This document shows positions 1 to 7,476 of a stretch of DNA of 64,000 bases, piece by piece. The stretch is taken from positions 186,001 to 250,000 of the forward strand of contig NZ_BMQT01000009.1 of the NCBI RefSeq assembly GCF_014648255.1, read 5' to 3'. Every line of letters starts with the position of its first letter. Within the stretch, counting starts at the first letter, position 1. The DNA comes from Nocardioides albus. GTDB taxonomy: Bacteria; Actinomycetota; Actinomycetes; Propionibacteriales; Nocardioidaceae. Below the pieces are notes generated by a model that saw only the letters and a list, made by a program, of their open reading frames with translations, had not been told where the DNA came from and searched no databases. A program made the translations under genes and the position numbers.

Positions 1-1
1 C

Positions 2-586
2 GAGCAGCCCATTCCAGCGAGGGTTTGGGCGTCGATGCTCGCCTTGCCGGATCCCGAACTCAACGGCGCCCGCCGAGTCTCCGATGCACTCACCTGGCTA
101 CACAAGAAGGACTATGTCCGACTCGTGCGCAGCGGAGGCGCACCCCCAGAAGTGAGGCTTCGCAGCGCGAGTGGAAACGGGGCCAAGTTCGTGCGGCCGC
201 TGACGAACTACGTTCAGGTACCTCTTGGACTCTGGAAGAATCAGTGGATCGCCCGCCTGAGTGGGAGATCACTGGCGGTCTTGCTTGCACTCCTGGACCT
301 GCAGGGCGGCAAGGACCCCGCCAGTCCACCGTCCATGAATACCCAGCAGCGAAACCGGTATGGCTTTTCTCAAGACACGTGGACCCGCGGCGAGCGCGAA
401 CTCAAGAACCTCGACTTGCTCACCGTCCGCCGAAGTCCGCAAGGCGCGGAGTTCGACTGGCGCCGCATGCGAAATACCTACTGGGTAGACGTGGAAGCGC
501 TCAACAGCCGAACCGCGCCACTTCACGACCCATCCGGTGCGGATTCGCACGGGAGCGGACGAGGCCACACGTCACCAGAGCAATAA
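2..586 (+). CDS. Hypothetical protein, 5'-truncated, two winged-helix-like segments
   Basis: The reading frame is open from the first base of the window, so the true start lies upstream; an internal ATG at 35 exists but has no convincing ribosome site. About 194 residues are visible. Two stretches look like winged helix-turn-helix units: one near the start (ARRVSDALTWLHKKDYVRL) and a second from 'RSLAVLLALLDL' through 'LKNLDLLTVRR'. A polar tail follows. This duplicated layout is reminiscent of replication-initiator or transcription-regulator proteins, but I do not recognise the family. It converges with the XRE gene at 637. The function is unknown. Confidence 0.6.
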   Translation, partial: EQPIPARVWASMLALPDPELNGARRVSDALTWLHKKDYVRLVRSGGAPPEVRLRSASGNGAKFVRPLTNYVQVPLGLWKNQWIARLSGRSLAVLLALLDLQGGKDPASPPSMNTQQRNRYGFSQDTWTRGERELKNLDLLTVRRSPQGAEFDWRRMRNTYWVDVEALNSRTAPLHDPSGADSHGSGRGHTSPEQ

Positions 587-636
587 TTTCGAGCAATGAG
601 AGGGAGATCGCGCGCGACCTGGACACAATGAATGCA

Positions 637-1164
637 TCAGCCGGCGTCGGCCAGTTCTCCGAGGACCTCGATTCGATCGGACTCGCTGAGTAGGCCACCC
701 ATGGGCGAGACCTCGCGCATCTCGATGGAGTCGCGGTCGAGTCCTGTCATGACACGCTGCAGACCGCGTACATCCTCGTTGTCCACGAGCGAGGTCCAGC
801 GCTTGAGGTTCCGCTCGTGAGGTTGTCCGCTGACGTTGCGGCGGAGGTGGTCGAGGCGGCGTTCGATCCTCGGCTTCCACTCACGCAGGGTCGTCGGAGT
901 CAGATCACCCGACAGGCGACGGTGAAGCATCCACGAGCGGCGTTCCGAGCGCGTCAGTTCGGGCGTGATGGGGCGGCGTACGACCTCGAGACGCCAGCCC
1001 ATGCAGGACAGCAGGCGGTCGAGCTGATCGTCGCTCAGATCGACCTTCCCGGAGAGGAACTGGCTGATGCTCGGCTGATGAACGCCGCTGGTGCGGGACA
1101 GCGTCGACTGGGTGGTGCCCGTCTCGAGCATCACCTCGCGCAGGATCTCTCCACGTGACGACAC
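637..1164 (-). CDS. XRE-family helix-turn-helix regulator
   Basis: This is a 175-residue protein. Residues about 5-55 form a Cro/C1-type helix-turn-helix (TQSTLSRTSGVHQPSISQFL). The rest is a basic, mostly helical domain (SERRSWMLHRRL..., EWKPRIERRLDHLRR) that I do not recognise. Such proteins often act as autoregulated antitoxins or phage-type repressors. No obvious toxin partner lies beside it; the neighbours are a convergent truncated gene and the sdaA stop. The GTG start is set by a TATAAT box ending six bases upstream, so the mRNA is probably leaderless, and a near-palindrome overlaps that box (separate entry). Confidence 0.7.
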   Translation of the reverse strand: MSSRGEILREVMLETGTTQSTLSRTSGVHQPSISQFLSGKVDLSDDQLDRLLSCMGWRLEVVRRPITPELTRSERRSWMLHRRLSGDLTPTTLREWKPRIERRLDHLRRNVSGQPHERNLKRWTSLVDNEDVRGLQRVMTGLDRDSIEMREVSPMGGLLSESDRIEVLGELADAG

Positions 1165-1170
1165 GACCCC

Positions 1171-1190
1171 ATTATAGCAAGATCTACTAT
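1171..1190 (-). promoter_or_regulatory. Leaderless promoter with overlapping operator of the XRE gene
   Basis: Read on the minus strand, TATAAT at 1176-1171 lies exactly six bases before the GTG at 1164. An imperfect palindrome, ATAG-N-AGATCT-NN-CTAT (1174-1190), overlaps this -10 box. That is the usual position for a repressor controlling its own gene. Binding by the XRE protein is inferred. Confidence 0.5.
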
Positions 1191-1203
1191 CGACCGTCGC
1201 TGC

Positions 1204-2682
1204 TCAGCATTCGATGACGTTGACCGCGAGGCCGCCGCGGGAGGTCTCCTTGTACTTGACCTTCATGTCGGCCCCGGTCTCGCGCATGGTCTTCAGCGCC
1301 TTGTCCAGGCTGACCTTGTGGGAGCCGTCGCCGTTGAGGGCGAGGCGGGCGGCGTTGATGGCCTTCACGCTGGCGATGGCGTTGCGTTCGATGCACGGGA
1401 TCTGCACCAGCCCGCCGACCGGGTCGCAGGTGAGGCCGAGGTTGTGCTCGATGCCGACCTCGGCGGCGTTCTCCACCTGCTCCGGGCTGCCGCCCAGCAC
1501 CTCGCAGAGGGCACCGGCTGCCATCGCGCAGGCCGAGCCGACCTCGCCCTGGCAGCCGACCTCGGCGCCGGAGATCGAGGCGTTCGTCTTGCACAAGATT
1601 CCGATGGCGGCAGCGGTGAGCAGGAACCGGACGATGCCGTCCTCGATCGCGGCCTCGTCCAGGCCGGCCTCGGGTGCCACGAAACGTACCCAGTAGTGCA
1701 GGACGGCGGGCACGATGCCAGCCGCGCCGTTGGTGGGAGCGGTGACGACCCGGCCGCCCGAAGCGTTCTCCTCGTTCACCGCCAGGGCGAACAGGTTGAC
1801 CCAGTCCATGACCCGGAAGGGGTCCTGGGCGCCGGCTCCGGAGGCCAGGTCGCGGTAGAGCAACGGCGCCCGGCGCGGGACCCGCAGACCCCCAGGAAGT
1901 ACGCCGTCACTGACCGGATCACGGTCGCAGCCCGCCTGCACACAGTCGGCCATCACCTGCCAGATCTCCAGGAGACCGGCACGGACCTCGTCCTGCGTAC
2001 GCCAGGTCAGCTCGTTGGCGAGCATGAGGTCGGAGACCCGGAACCCCTCGCGCTCGCAGGTGCTGAGCAGCTCGGCACCGGTGGTGAACGGAAACCGGAC
2101 GCTCGAGTGGTCGGGCACGATCCGCGCGGCGCCGGAGGCGTGCTCGTCGACCACGAAGCCGCCGCCGACGGAGTAGTAGGTCCGCTCTCGGCTGACCTGC
2201 CCTGAGGCGTCGTAGGCGGTGAACACCATACCGTTGGGGTGGCCCGGCAGGCTCTTGCGCCGATGCATCACCAGGTCGGTCTGGCTATCGAAGTGGATCG
2301 GCCGATGACCGCCCAGCGACAGCTCGCCGCGCTCGCGGATGTCCGCCACCCGCCCGGACGAGGCCCGGGTGTCGACAGTCGCCGGCTCCTCCCCCTCGAG
2401 GCCGAGCAGCACCGCCCCCTCCGAGCCGTGCCCGTGCCCGGTCGCGCCGAGCGACCCGAACAGCTCGGCCTTCACCCGCGTGACCGCGTCCAACTGACCG
2501 TCCTCGACGAGGCTGTCGACGAAGGTCTTCGCGGCCCGCATCGGTCCGACGGTGTGCGAGGACGAGGGCCCGATCCCGATCGAATACAGATCGAAGGTGC
2601 TCAGGGTCACCGCCACGACCGGGGCCGGGGCGCCGCTGACAGCACCCATTGCTTCGGGCTCCGCTTCAGCAGCAGCGGTCAC
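1204..2682 (-). CDS. sdaA: L-serine ammonia-lyase, iron-sulfur type, single chain
   Basis: The 492-residue protein deaminates L-serine to pyruvate and ammonia using a [4Fe-4S] cluster. The N-terminal domain has the family signature IGIGPSSSHTVGPM. The C-terminal domain carries cysteines at about 377 (VGCQGE), 419 (LTCDP) and 430 (QIPC), with the 42- and 11-residue spacing of the cluster ligands in characterised enzymes. The protein ends in a cysteine (NVIEC), as in type 2 enzymes where the C-terminal Cys reaches into the active site. The GTG start has GAGGAG ten bases upstream and lies 7 bp after gcvH, so it is the last gene of the riboswitch-controlled gcvT-gcvH-sdaA operon. This couples serine breakdown to glycine excess. 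Confidence 0.95.
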   Translation of the reverse strand: MTAAAEAEPEAMGAVSGAPAPVVAVTLSTFDLYSIGIGPSSSHTVGPMRAAKTFVDSLVEDGQLDAVTRVKAELFGSLGATGHGHGSEGAVLLGLEGEEPATVDTRASSGRVADIRERGELSLGGHRPIHFDSQTDLVMHRRKSLPGHPNGMVFTAYDASGQVSRERTYYSVGGGFVVDEHASGAARIVPDHSSVRFPFTTGAELLSTCEREGFRVSDLMLANELTWRTQDEVRAGLLEIWQVMADCVQAGCDRDPVSDGVLPGGLRVPRRAPLLYRDLASGAGAQDPFRVMDWVNLFALAVNEENASGGRVVTAPTNGAAGIVPAVLHYWVRFVAPEAGLDEAAIEDGIVRFLLTAAAIGILCKTNASISGAEVGCQGEVGSACAMAAGALCEVLGGSPEQVENAAEVGIEHNLGLTCDPVGGLVQIPCIERNAIASVKAINAARLALNGDGSHKVSLDKALKTMRETGADMKVKYKETSRGGLAVNVIEC

Positions 2683-2689
2683 GGACGGT

Positions 2690-3073
2690 TCACTCCTCGA
2701 TCAGAGCGTCGTAGGCCGCGGCGTCGAGCAGGTCGGGAGCGCCAGAGACACGCATCTCGAAGAGCCAGCCGGCGCCGAACGGGTCGCTGTTGATCAGCGC
2801 GGGGTCCTCGACGACGGCCGAGTTGATCTCGAGGATCTCGCCGTCGGCAGGCGCGAAGAGGTCGCTGACCGACTTCGTCGACTCCAGCTCACCGCAGCTC
2901 TCTCCCCCGGTGATCTTGCTACCCACCTCGGGCAGCTCGACGAAGACGATGTCGCCCAGCGCCTCGGTGGCGAAGGCGGTGACGCCGACGCGCGCGACAT
3001 CACCGCGGGTCTCGATCCACTCGTGCTCGGCGGTGTACGACAGGTGGGACGGGTTGCTCATGGCAGTGCTCAT
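2690..3073 (-). CDS. gcvH: Glycine cleavage system H protein
   Basis: This 127-residue lipoyl carrier shuttles the aminomethyl group between the P, T and L proteins of the glycine cleavage system. The lipoylation site is Lys67 in GELESTKSVSDL, within the expected hammerhead domain. The ATG overlaps the gcvT stop in ATGA, so the two genes are translationally coupled. A second in-frame ATG (MSNPSHL) four codons later is an alternative start. No gcvP is present in the window, so the P protein must be encoded elsewhere. Confidence 0.95.
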   Translation of the reverse strand: MSTAMSNPSHLSYTAEHEWIETRGDVARVGVTAFATEALGDIVFVELPEVGSKITGGESCGELESTKSVSDLFAPADGEILEINSAVVEDPALINSDPFGAGWLFEMRVSGAPDLLDAAAYDALIEE

Positions 3074-4173
3074 TTCTTGGAGTAGAAGGGAAGGTCGACG
3101 ATCTCGGCGTCCTCGCGGCTGCCGCGCACGTCGACGTGGACCTTGGTGCCGACGGCAGCCAGATCGGGCCGGACGTACGCCATCGCGATGGGACGTCCGA
3201 GGGTCGGCGACGGGGAGCCGCTGGTGACGGTGCCGATCTCATCGCCGGTGGCCGGGTCCGCGATGGCGTAGCCGGCCCGAGGAGAACGGCGCCCGGCGGC
3301 CACCAGGCCGACGAGCACGCTGCGCGGACCCTCCTCGCGACGCGTCGCCAGGGCGGCATCGCCGACGAAGCCGTCGAGCTTCTCGAAGGAGACGACCCGA
3401 CCGAGGCCGGCCTCGAAGGGGGTCGTGTCGCGGTTCAACTCGTGACCGTAGAGCGGCATGCCGGCCTCGAGCCGGAGGGTGTCGCGGCAGGCGAGCCCGG
3501 CGGGCTGCAGGCCGTGCGGCGTACCTGCCTCGGTGATGGCCTCCCAGACCGCAGCGGCCGACGAAGGCTCGCAGTAGATCTCGAAGCCGTCCTCGCCGGT
3601 GTAGCCGGTGCGGGCGAGCAGGACGTCGACCCCGGCGACCGTGCCTGCGTCGATGGCGTAGTACTTCAGGGACGGGACGTCCAGGTCGGTCAGGGCAGCG
3701 ACGATCGCCGGCGAGGCGGGGCCTTGGACCGCGATCAGCGCCCACTCCGCGGAGGCGTCGCGGACCACGGCGTCGTACCCCTCGGCACGCTCGACCAGCG
3801 CCGGCGCGACCACGTGGACGTTGCTCGCGTTGGCGACGACCAGGTAGCGCTCTTCCTCGAGCCGGTAGACGACGAGGTCGTCGATGATGCCGCCGTCCTC
3901 GGCGCAGATCATGGAGTAGCGGGCGCGGCCGAGGCCGATCTTCGACGGCCGCCCGACCAGGGCGCGGTCGAGGGCGCGTCCTGCCTCGCGGCCGGTCACC
4001 TCGATCTCGCCCATGTGAGAGAGGTCGAAGAGGCCCGCGGTGGTGCGTACGGCATTGTGCTCGGCGGTCTCCGAGCCGTAGCGGACCGGCATGCTCCAGC
4101 CGGCGAAGTCGGTGAACGAGGCACCGAGCGCCTGGTGGATCGCATGCAGAGGGGTAGGGACGGGTGAGGTCAT
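3070..4173 (-). CDS. gcvT: Glycine cleavage system T protein (aminomethyltransferase)
   Basis: The 367-residue protein transfers the methylene group of aminomethylated GcvH to tetrahydrofolate, releasing ammonia. Family landmarks include FTDFAGWSMPVRYG near the N-terminus, FDLSHMGEI and RTGYTGEDGFEIY. The frame is open further upstream, but the ATG at 4173 is preferred because it has GGGAG about eight bases before it and gives the usual N-terminus. Upstream codons would run into the riboswitch leader. It is the first gene of the glycine-responsive operon and overlaps gcvH by 4 bp. Confidence 0.95.
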   Translation of the reverse strand: MTSPVPTPLHAIHQALGASFTDFAGWSMPVRYGSETAEHNAVRTTAGLFDLSHMGEIEVTGREAGRALDRALVGRPSKIGLGRARYSMICAEDGGIIDDLVVYRLEEERYLVVANASNVHVVAPALVERAEGYDAVVRDASAEWALIAVQGPASPAIVAALTDLDVPSLKYYAIDAGTVAGVDVLLARTGYTGEDGFEIYCEPSSAAAVWEAITEAGTPHGLQPAGLACRDTLRLEAGMPLYGHELNRDTTPFEAGLGRVVSFEKLDGFVGDAALATRREEGPRSVLVGLVAAGRRSPRAGYAIADPATGDEIGTVTSGSPSPTLGRPIAMAYVRPDLAAVGTKVHVDVRGSREDAEIVDLPFYSKK

Positions 4174-4211
4174 GTGCGGGAGGCTCCCTGGTGATGGGTG
4201 CCGACAGCCGG

Positions 4212-4227
4212 CACCCGTGGACGGGTG
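4212..4227 (-). promoter_or_regulatory. Short hairpin between the glycine riboswitch and gcvT
   Basis: CACCCGT-CC-ACGGGTG makes a perfect 7-bp stem just after the second aptamer and before the gcvT ribosome site. No U-tract follows, so it is not a classical intrinsic terminator. It may be part of the expression platform, which is an inference from position alone. Confidence 0.35.
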
Positions 4228-4245
4228 ACCTCCCCGCTCTGTCAT

Positions 4246-4420
4246 CGCTACCTGAGAGCTTCACCGCCCGAGAGGGGCGATTTGCACCGTGGGTGCAGGA
4301 TCCAGCGGATCCTGTCTTTCCAGAGGTCGCCTCACCACAGCGGTCATTGGGCCTGAGAGATTCTGGGGAGGTTTGCTCCTTCGGCGCCTCACCCCGGATG
4401 GGCGAGGACTCTCCCGCTGC
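4246..4420 (-). promoter_or_regulatory. Tandem glycine riboswitch upstream of gcvT
   Basis: On the minus strand the leader shows both aptamers of the actinobacterial gcvT element. Aptamer I contains GGGAGAG (4414-4408), CGCCGAAGGAGCAA and AATCTCTCAGGC. Aptamer II contains GAGGCGACCTCTGGAAAG, GGTGCAAATCGCC and GAAGCTCTCAGG (ending near 4251). The order and motifs match the known cooperative glycine sensor that switches on glycine catabolism. It lies directly before gcvT-gcvH-sdaA. The divergent CobW gene starts beyond it. Confidence 0.93.
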
Positions 4421-4533
4421 GGTTCAAATGGCGGATGTGAAGTTGTGCGGCACAACCTAGGTCTGGCCACCTCGGTCGTCAAGACGTGACCCCCTTAACG
4501 GGAACTGTTCTCATCGAGCTCTACGATGGCCAG

Positions 4534-5580
4534 ATGCCACCGACCAGCGCCACCCGGGTCCCCGTGGTCATCCTCACCGGCCATCTCGGGTCGGGCAAGA
4601 CCACGCTTCTCAACCATCTGCTGCGCCAGCCCGGCGCGCGGGTGGGCGTGGTCGTCAACGACTTCGGCGACATCAACGTCGACGCCGGCCTCGTCACCGG
4701 CCAGGTCGACGAGCCGGCCTCGATCGCCGGCGGCTGCCTGTGCTGCCTCCCCGACGCCGGCGGCCTCGACGACGCACTGGAGAAGCTCACCCACCCGCGG
4801 CTCGCGCTCGACGTCGTCATCGTCGAGGCCAGCGGTCTCGCCGAGCCCGGCACGTTGGCCCGGCTGGTCCGGTTCAGCGGTGTCGAGCGGGTACGCAGCG
4901 GTGGGCTCATCGAGGTCGTCGACGCCTCGGCCTACTTCGACACCCTCGACGACGGTCGGGGTCCGGCACCGGTCCGGTTCGCGGCCGCCTCCCTGGTGGT
5001 CATCAACAAGACCGACCTGGTGCCGGCGGCCGACCGCCCGGGGGTCCTGGCGCGGCTCGAGGAACGCGTGCGGGAGCACAACCCCGAGGTCCAGATCGCG
5101 TACGCAGTCGGTGGCCGCATCGATCCCCAGCTCGTCTACGACGCGGCCGTACCCGAGGACCCGCCCGACGAGCTGCCGATCGCTGCGCTGCTGCGCGAGG
5201 CGGCCGCCTCGCACGGCGCGCACCAGCATGCCCGAGCCGTCACCGTGACCACGCCAGGCACCATCGAGCCGGCTCGGCTGCTCGACCTGCTCGAGGACCC
5301 GCCGGAAGCGGCGTACCGGGTCAAGGGGACTGTCGCGGTCGCGACCGGACAGGGTCCGCGCAGCTACCAGGTGAACCTGGTCGGGCGCAGCGCCCATGTG
5401 GCAGCGGAACGGCGGACCGGCCCGGGAACCGCGGTGCCGAGGAGCGAGCTGGTGGCCATCGGCCTGGAGCTCGATCCGGATGCGGTCCGGCAAAGGCTCA
5501 CCGATGCGCTCGCCCCGGCCGAGCGACCGAGCACCGACGGCCTTCGCCGGCTCCGTCAGCTCGTGCGGGTCAGCCTCTGA
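4534..5580 (+). CDS. COG0523/CobW-type G3E GTPase (putative metal chaperone)
   Basis: The 348-residue P-loop GTPase has Walker A GHLGSGKTT, the metal-binding CxCC motif (CLCC, residues 68-71), a switch region VEASGLAEPG and the base-specificity motif NKTD. The CobW C-terminal domain follows. COG0523 proteins insert or deliver metals, often zinc, to client enzymes; the metal here is not known. The frame extends to a GTG at 4486, but the ATG at 4534 is favoured. TACGAT (4522-4527) ends six bases before it, suggesting a leaderless mRNA, and the P-loop then begins at the usual distance. No recognisable Zur box was seen. Confidence 0.85.
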   Translation: MPPTSATRVPVVILTGHLGSGKTTLLNHLLRQPGARVGVVVNDFGDINVDAGLVTGQVDEPASIAGGCLCCLPDAGGLDDALEKLTHPRLALDVVIVEASGLAEPGTLARLVRFSGVERVRSGGLIEVVDASAYFDTLDDGRGPAPVRFAAASLVVINKTDLVPAADRPGVLARLEERVREHNPEVQIAYAVGGRIDPQLVYDAAVPEDPPDELPIAALLREAAASHGAHQHARAVTVTTPGTIEPARLLDLLEDPPEAAYRVKGTVAVATGQGPRSYQVNLVGRSAHVAAERRTGPGTAVPRSELVAIGLELDPDAVRQRLTDALAPAERPSTDGLRRLRQLVRVSL

Positions 5581-5589
5581 CCAGCAGGA

Positions 5590-6270
5590 TCAACCCGCGC
5601 GGCGCACGATCCGCTCCATGTCGGTGATGACCACCGAGCGCGACTCCAGCCGGACCCAGCCCTTCGCCGCGAAGTCGGCGAGTGCCTTGTTGACCGTCTC
5701 CCGGGCCGCGCCGACGAGCTGGGCGAGCTCCTCCTGGGTGAGGTCGTGACGGACGTGCACGCCCTCGTCGGTGGTCTCGCCGAATCGCTCGGCGAGGTCC
5801 AGCAGCGCCTTCGCCACCCGGCGGGGCGCGTCGGCGAAGACCAGGTCGCCGATCACGTCGTTGGCCCGACGCAGGCGACCCGACAGCAGGGCGAGCAGTC
5901 CGCGCGTCACGCTCGGCCGCCCGTCGAGCAGGGTCAACAGGGCGTCGTGGGACAGCGAGGCGAGCTCGACCCGGTCGGTGACGGCCGTGACCGTCGAGGA
6001 ACGCAGACCGGGATCGAAGAGCGACAGCTCACCGAACACCTGACCCGGGCCCAGGATCGCCAGCACGCTGTCCTGCCCGCTGGCCGAGGCGCGGCTCAGC
6101 TTCACCTTCCCGGCCACGACGGCGTAGAGCCGGTCCGCGGCATCGCCCTCGTGGAACAGCACTTCGCCCCGCCGCAGGCGGGACTCCCCCATCATCGCGA
6201 GCATCGCCGTCATCGACTCGTCGTCCAGCTCGCCGAAAAGCGGCGCGTGCCGAAGCACGTCTCGATCCAT
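5590..6270 (-). CDS. Crp/Fnr-family transcription regulator
   Basis: This is a 226-residue protein with an N-terminal cyclic-nucleotide-binding domain (LFHEGDAADRLYAVVAGKVKL, GQVFGELSLFDPG). A dimer helix carries RRVAKALLDLAERFG, and a C-terminal winged helix has recognition region LTQEELAQLVGAARETVNKAL. Length and domain order match actinobacterial Crp/GlxR regulators, of which it is either the orthologue or a paralogue. The ATG at 6270 has AGGAG nine bases upstream. Its stop lies 9 bp from the convergent CobW stop. A global metabolic role is inferred from the family. Confidence 0.88.
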   Translation of the reverse strand: MDRDVLRHAPLFGELDDESMTAMLAMMGESRLRRGEVLFHEGDAADRLYAVVAGKVKLSRASASGQDSVLAILGPGQVFGELSLFDPGLRSSTVTAVTDRVELASLSHDALLTLLDGRPSVTRGLLALLSGRLRRANDVIGDLVFADAPRRVAKALLDLAERFGETTDEGVHVRHDLTQEELAQLVGAARETVNKALADFAAKGWVRLESRSVVITDMERIVRRAG

Positions 6271-6417
6271 TACTAAGCCGCTCCTGTCGTCGTTTGGCTC
6301 AAGCCATCAGCGTACCGAGATCAGCGACACCGACAGTGGATGTGTGTCCCTCATCGCACGCCTTTCGGGTGCGTTCTTCGCCACACCGAAGGCGCCGGGA
6401 AGCCTCGGGGGTCCTGT

Positions 6418-7476
6418 GTGGTTGAGCCTGCCGTGAGGCTCTCCATGCTGGACCGCTCCCGTACCCGGACGGGCTATCCCGAAGGCGCTGCGCTGACCCA
6501 CACGATCGAACGGGCGGTGGCTGCCGAGCGGCTGGGCTACCACCGATTCTGGGTCGCCGAGCACCATGCGGTGCCTGGGATCGCGTCAGGATCGCCGCCG
6601 GTGCTGCTGGGAGCGCTCGGCGCACACACGTCCACGATCCGGCTCGGGTCCGGCGGGGTGATGCTGCCGCACCACCAGCCGCTGGTCGTGGCCGAGCAGT
6701 TCCTGATGCTCGATGCTCTCTATCCCGGTCGGATCGACCTGGGCCTGGGTCGCACGTTGGGCTTCACCGCTCCCGTACGCCGCGCCCTGCGGCACGATCT
6801 CGACGACCCGGACACGTTCGCCGAGGACATCGACGAGCTCCGGGGCTATCTCGACCGTACGGCGGCGGTCACCGCCCGGCCGGCGGCTGAGCGGCAGATC
6901 CCGATCTTCGTGCTCGCGACCGGACGAGGCCTCGCCCTCGCTGCGCAGCTCGGGCTGCCGGTCGTCGTGGGCGGTCCGGTGCTCGACAGCCCGCGGCTGG
7001 GCGATCTGCTCGGGGCGTACCGGAAGGACTTCCGGCCCTCCTCGCGAGCAGCCGAGCCTTCGGTGACGGTCTCCGCCGACGTACTGGTCGCCGACACCGA
7101 CGCCGACGCCGCCGAGCTCGCGCTGCCGGAGGCATGGGCGATGGCCAGATCGCGGCAGACCGGGGAGTTCGGTCCGCTGGAGCCGGTCGCGTCGATCCGG
7201 GACCAGGCCTGGACCAACCAGGTGCGGGAGCGGGTCGAGGCCCATCTGGCGCGTACGACCGCGGGATCTCCCGACACCGTCAGACGTCGTCTCGACCAGC
7301 TGGCCGAGGCCACCGGCGCCGACGAGCTGCTGGCTTTCACCTCCACCTACGACCGCGACGCCCAGCTCGCCTCCGACGCCGCGCTCGCCGAGATCATGAC
7401 CGGATCGGCGTCCCTCACGCGCCCGAGTGCACCAGACCTGCCCACGACTCCGCGCGCAGCGGGTTCGCTCTCCTGA
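6418..7476 (+). CDS. LLM-class (luciferase-like) flavin-dependent oxidoreductase
   Basis: The roughly 352-residue protein resembles the MsnO8-type branch of luciferase-like monooxygenases, which use FMNH2 and O2. Landmarks are VRLSMLDRS at the start of strand 1, YHRFWVAEHHAVPG and GSGGVMLPHHQPLVVAEQF. The GTG at 6418 is chosen because GGGG lies about seven bases upstream and the core then starts at the usual distance; GTG 6433 is also possible. The last codons run 62 bp into the 3' end of the convergent CHAT gene, and this tail does not look like the family's normal C-terminus. The substrate is unknown. Confidence 0.8.
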   Translation: MVEPAVRLSMLDRSRTRTGYPEGAALTHTIERAVAAERLGYHRFWVAEHHAVPGIASGSPPVLLGALGAHTSTIRLGSGGVMLPHHQPLVVAEQFLMLDALYPGRIDLGLGRTLGFTAPVRRALRHDLDDPDTFAEDIDELRGYLDRTAAVTARPAAERQIPIFVLATGRGLALAAQLGLPVVVGGPVLDSPRLGDLLGAYRKDFRPSSRAAEPSVTVSADVLVADTDADAAELALPEAWAMARSRQTGEFGPLEPVASIRDQAWTNQVRERVEAHLARTTAGSPDTVRRRLDQLAEATGADELLAFTSTYDRDAQLASDAALAEIMTGSASLTRPSAPDLPTTPRAAGSLS

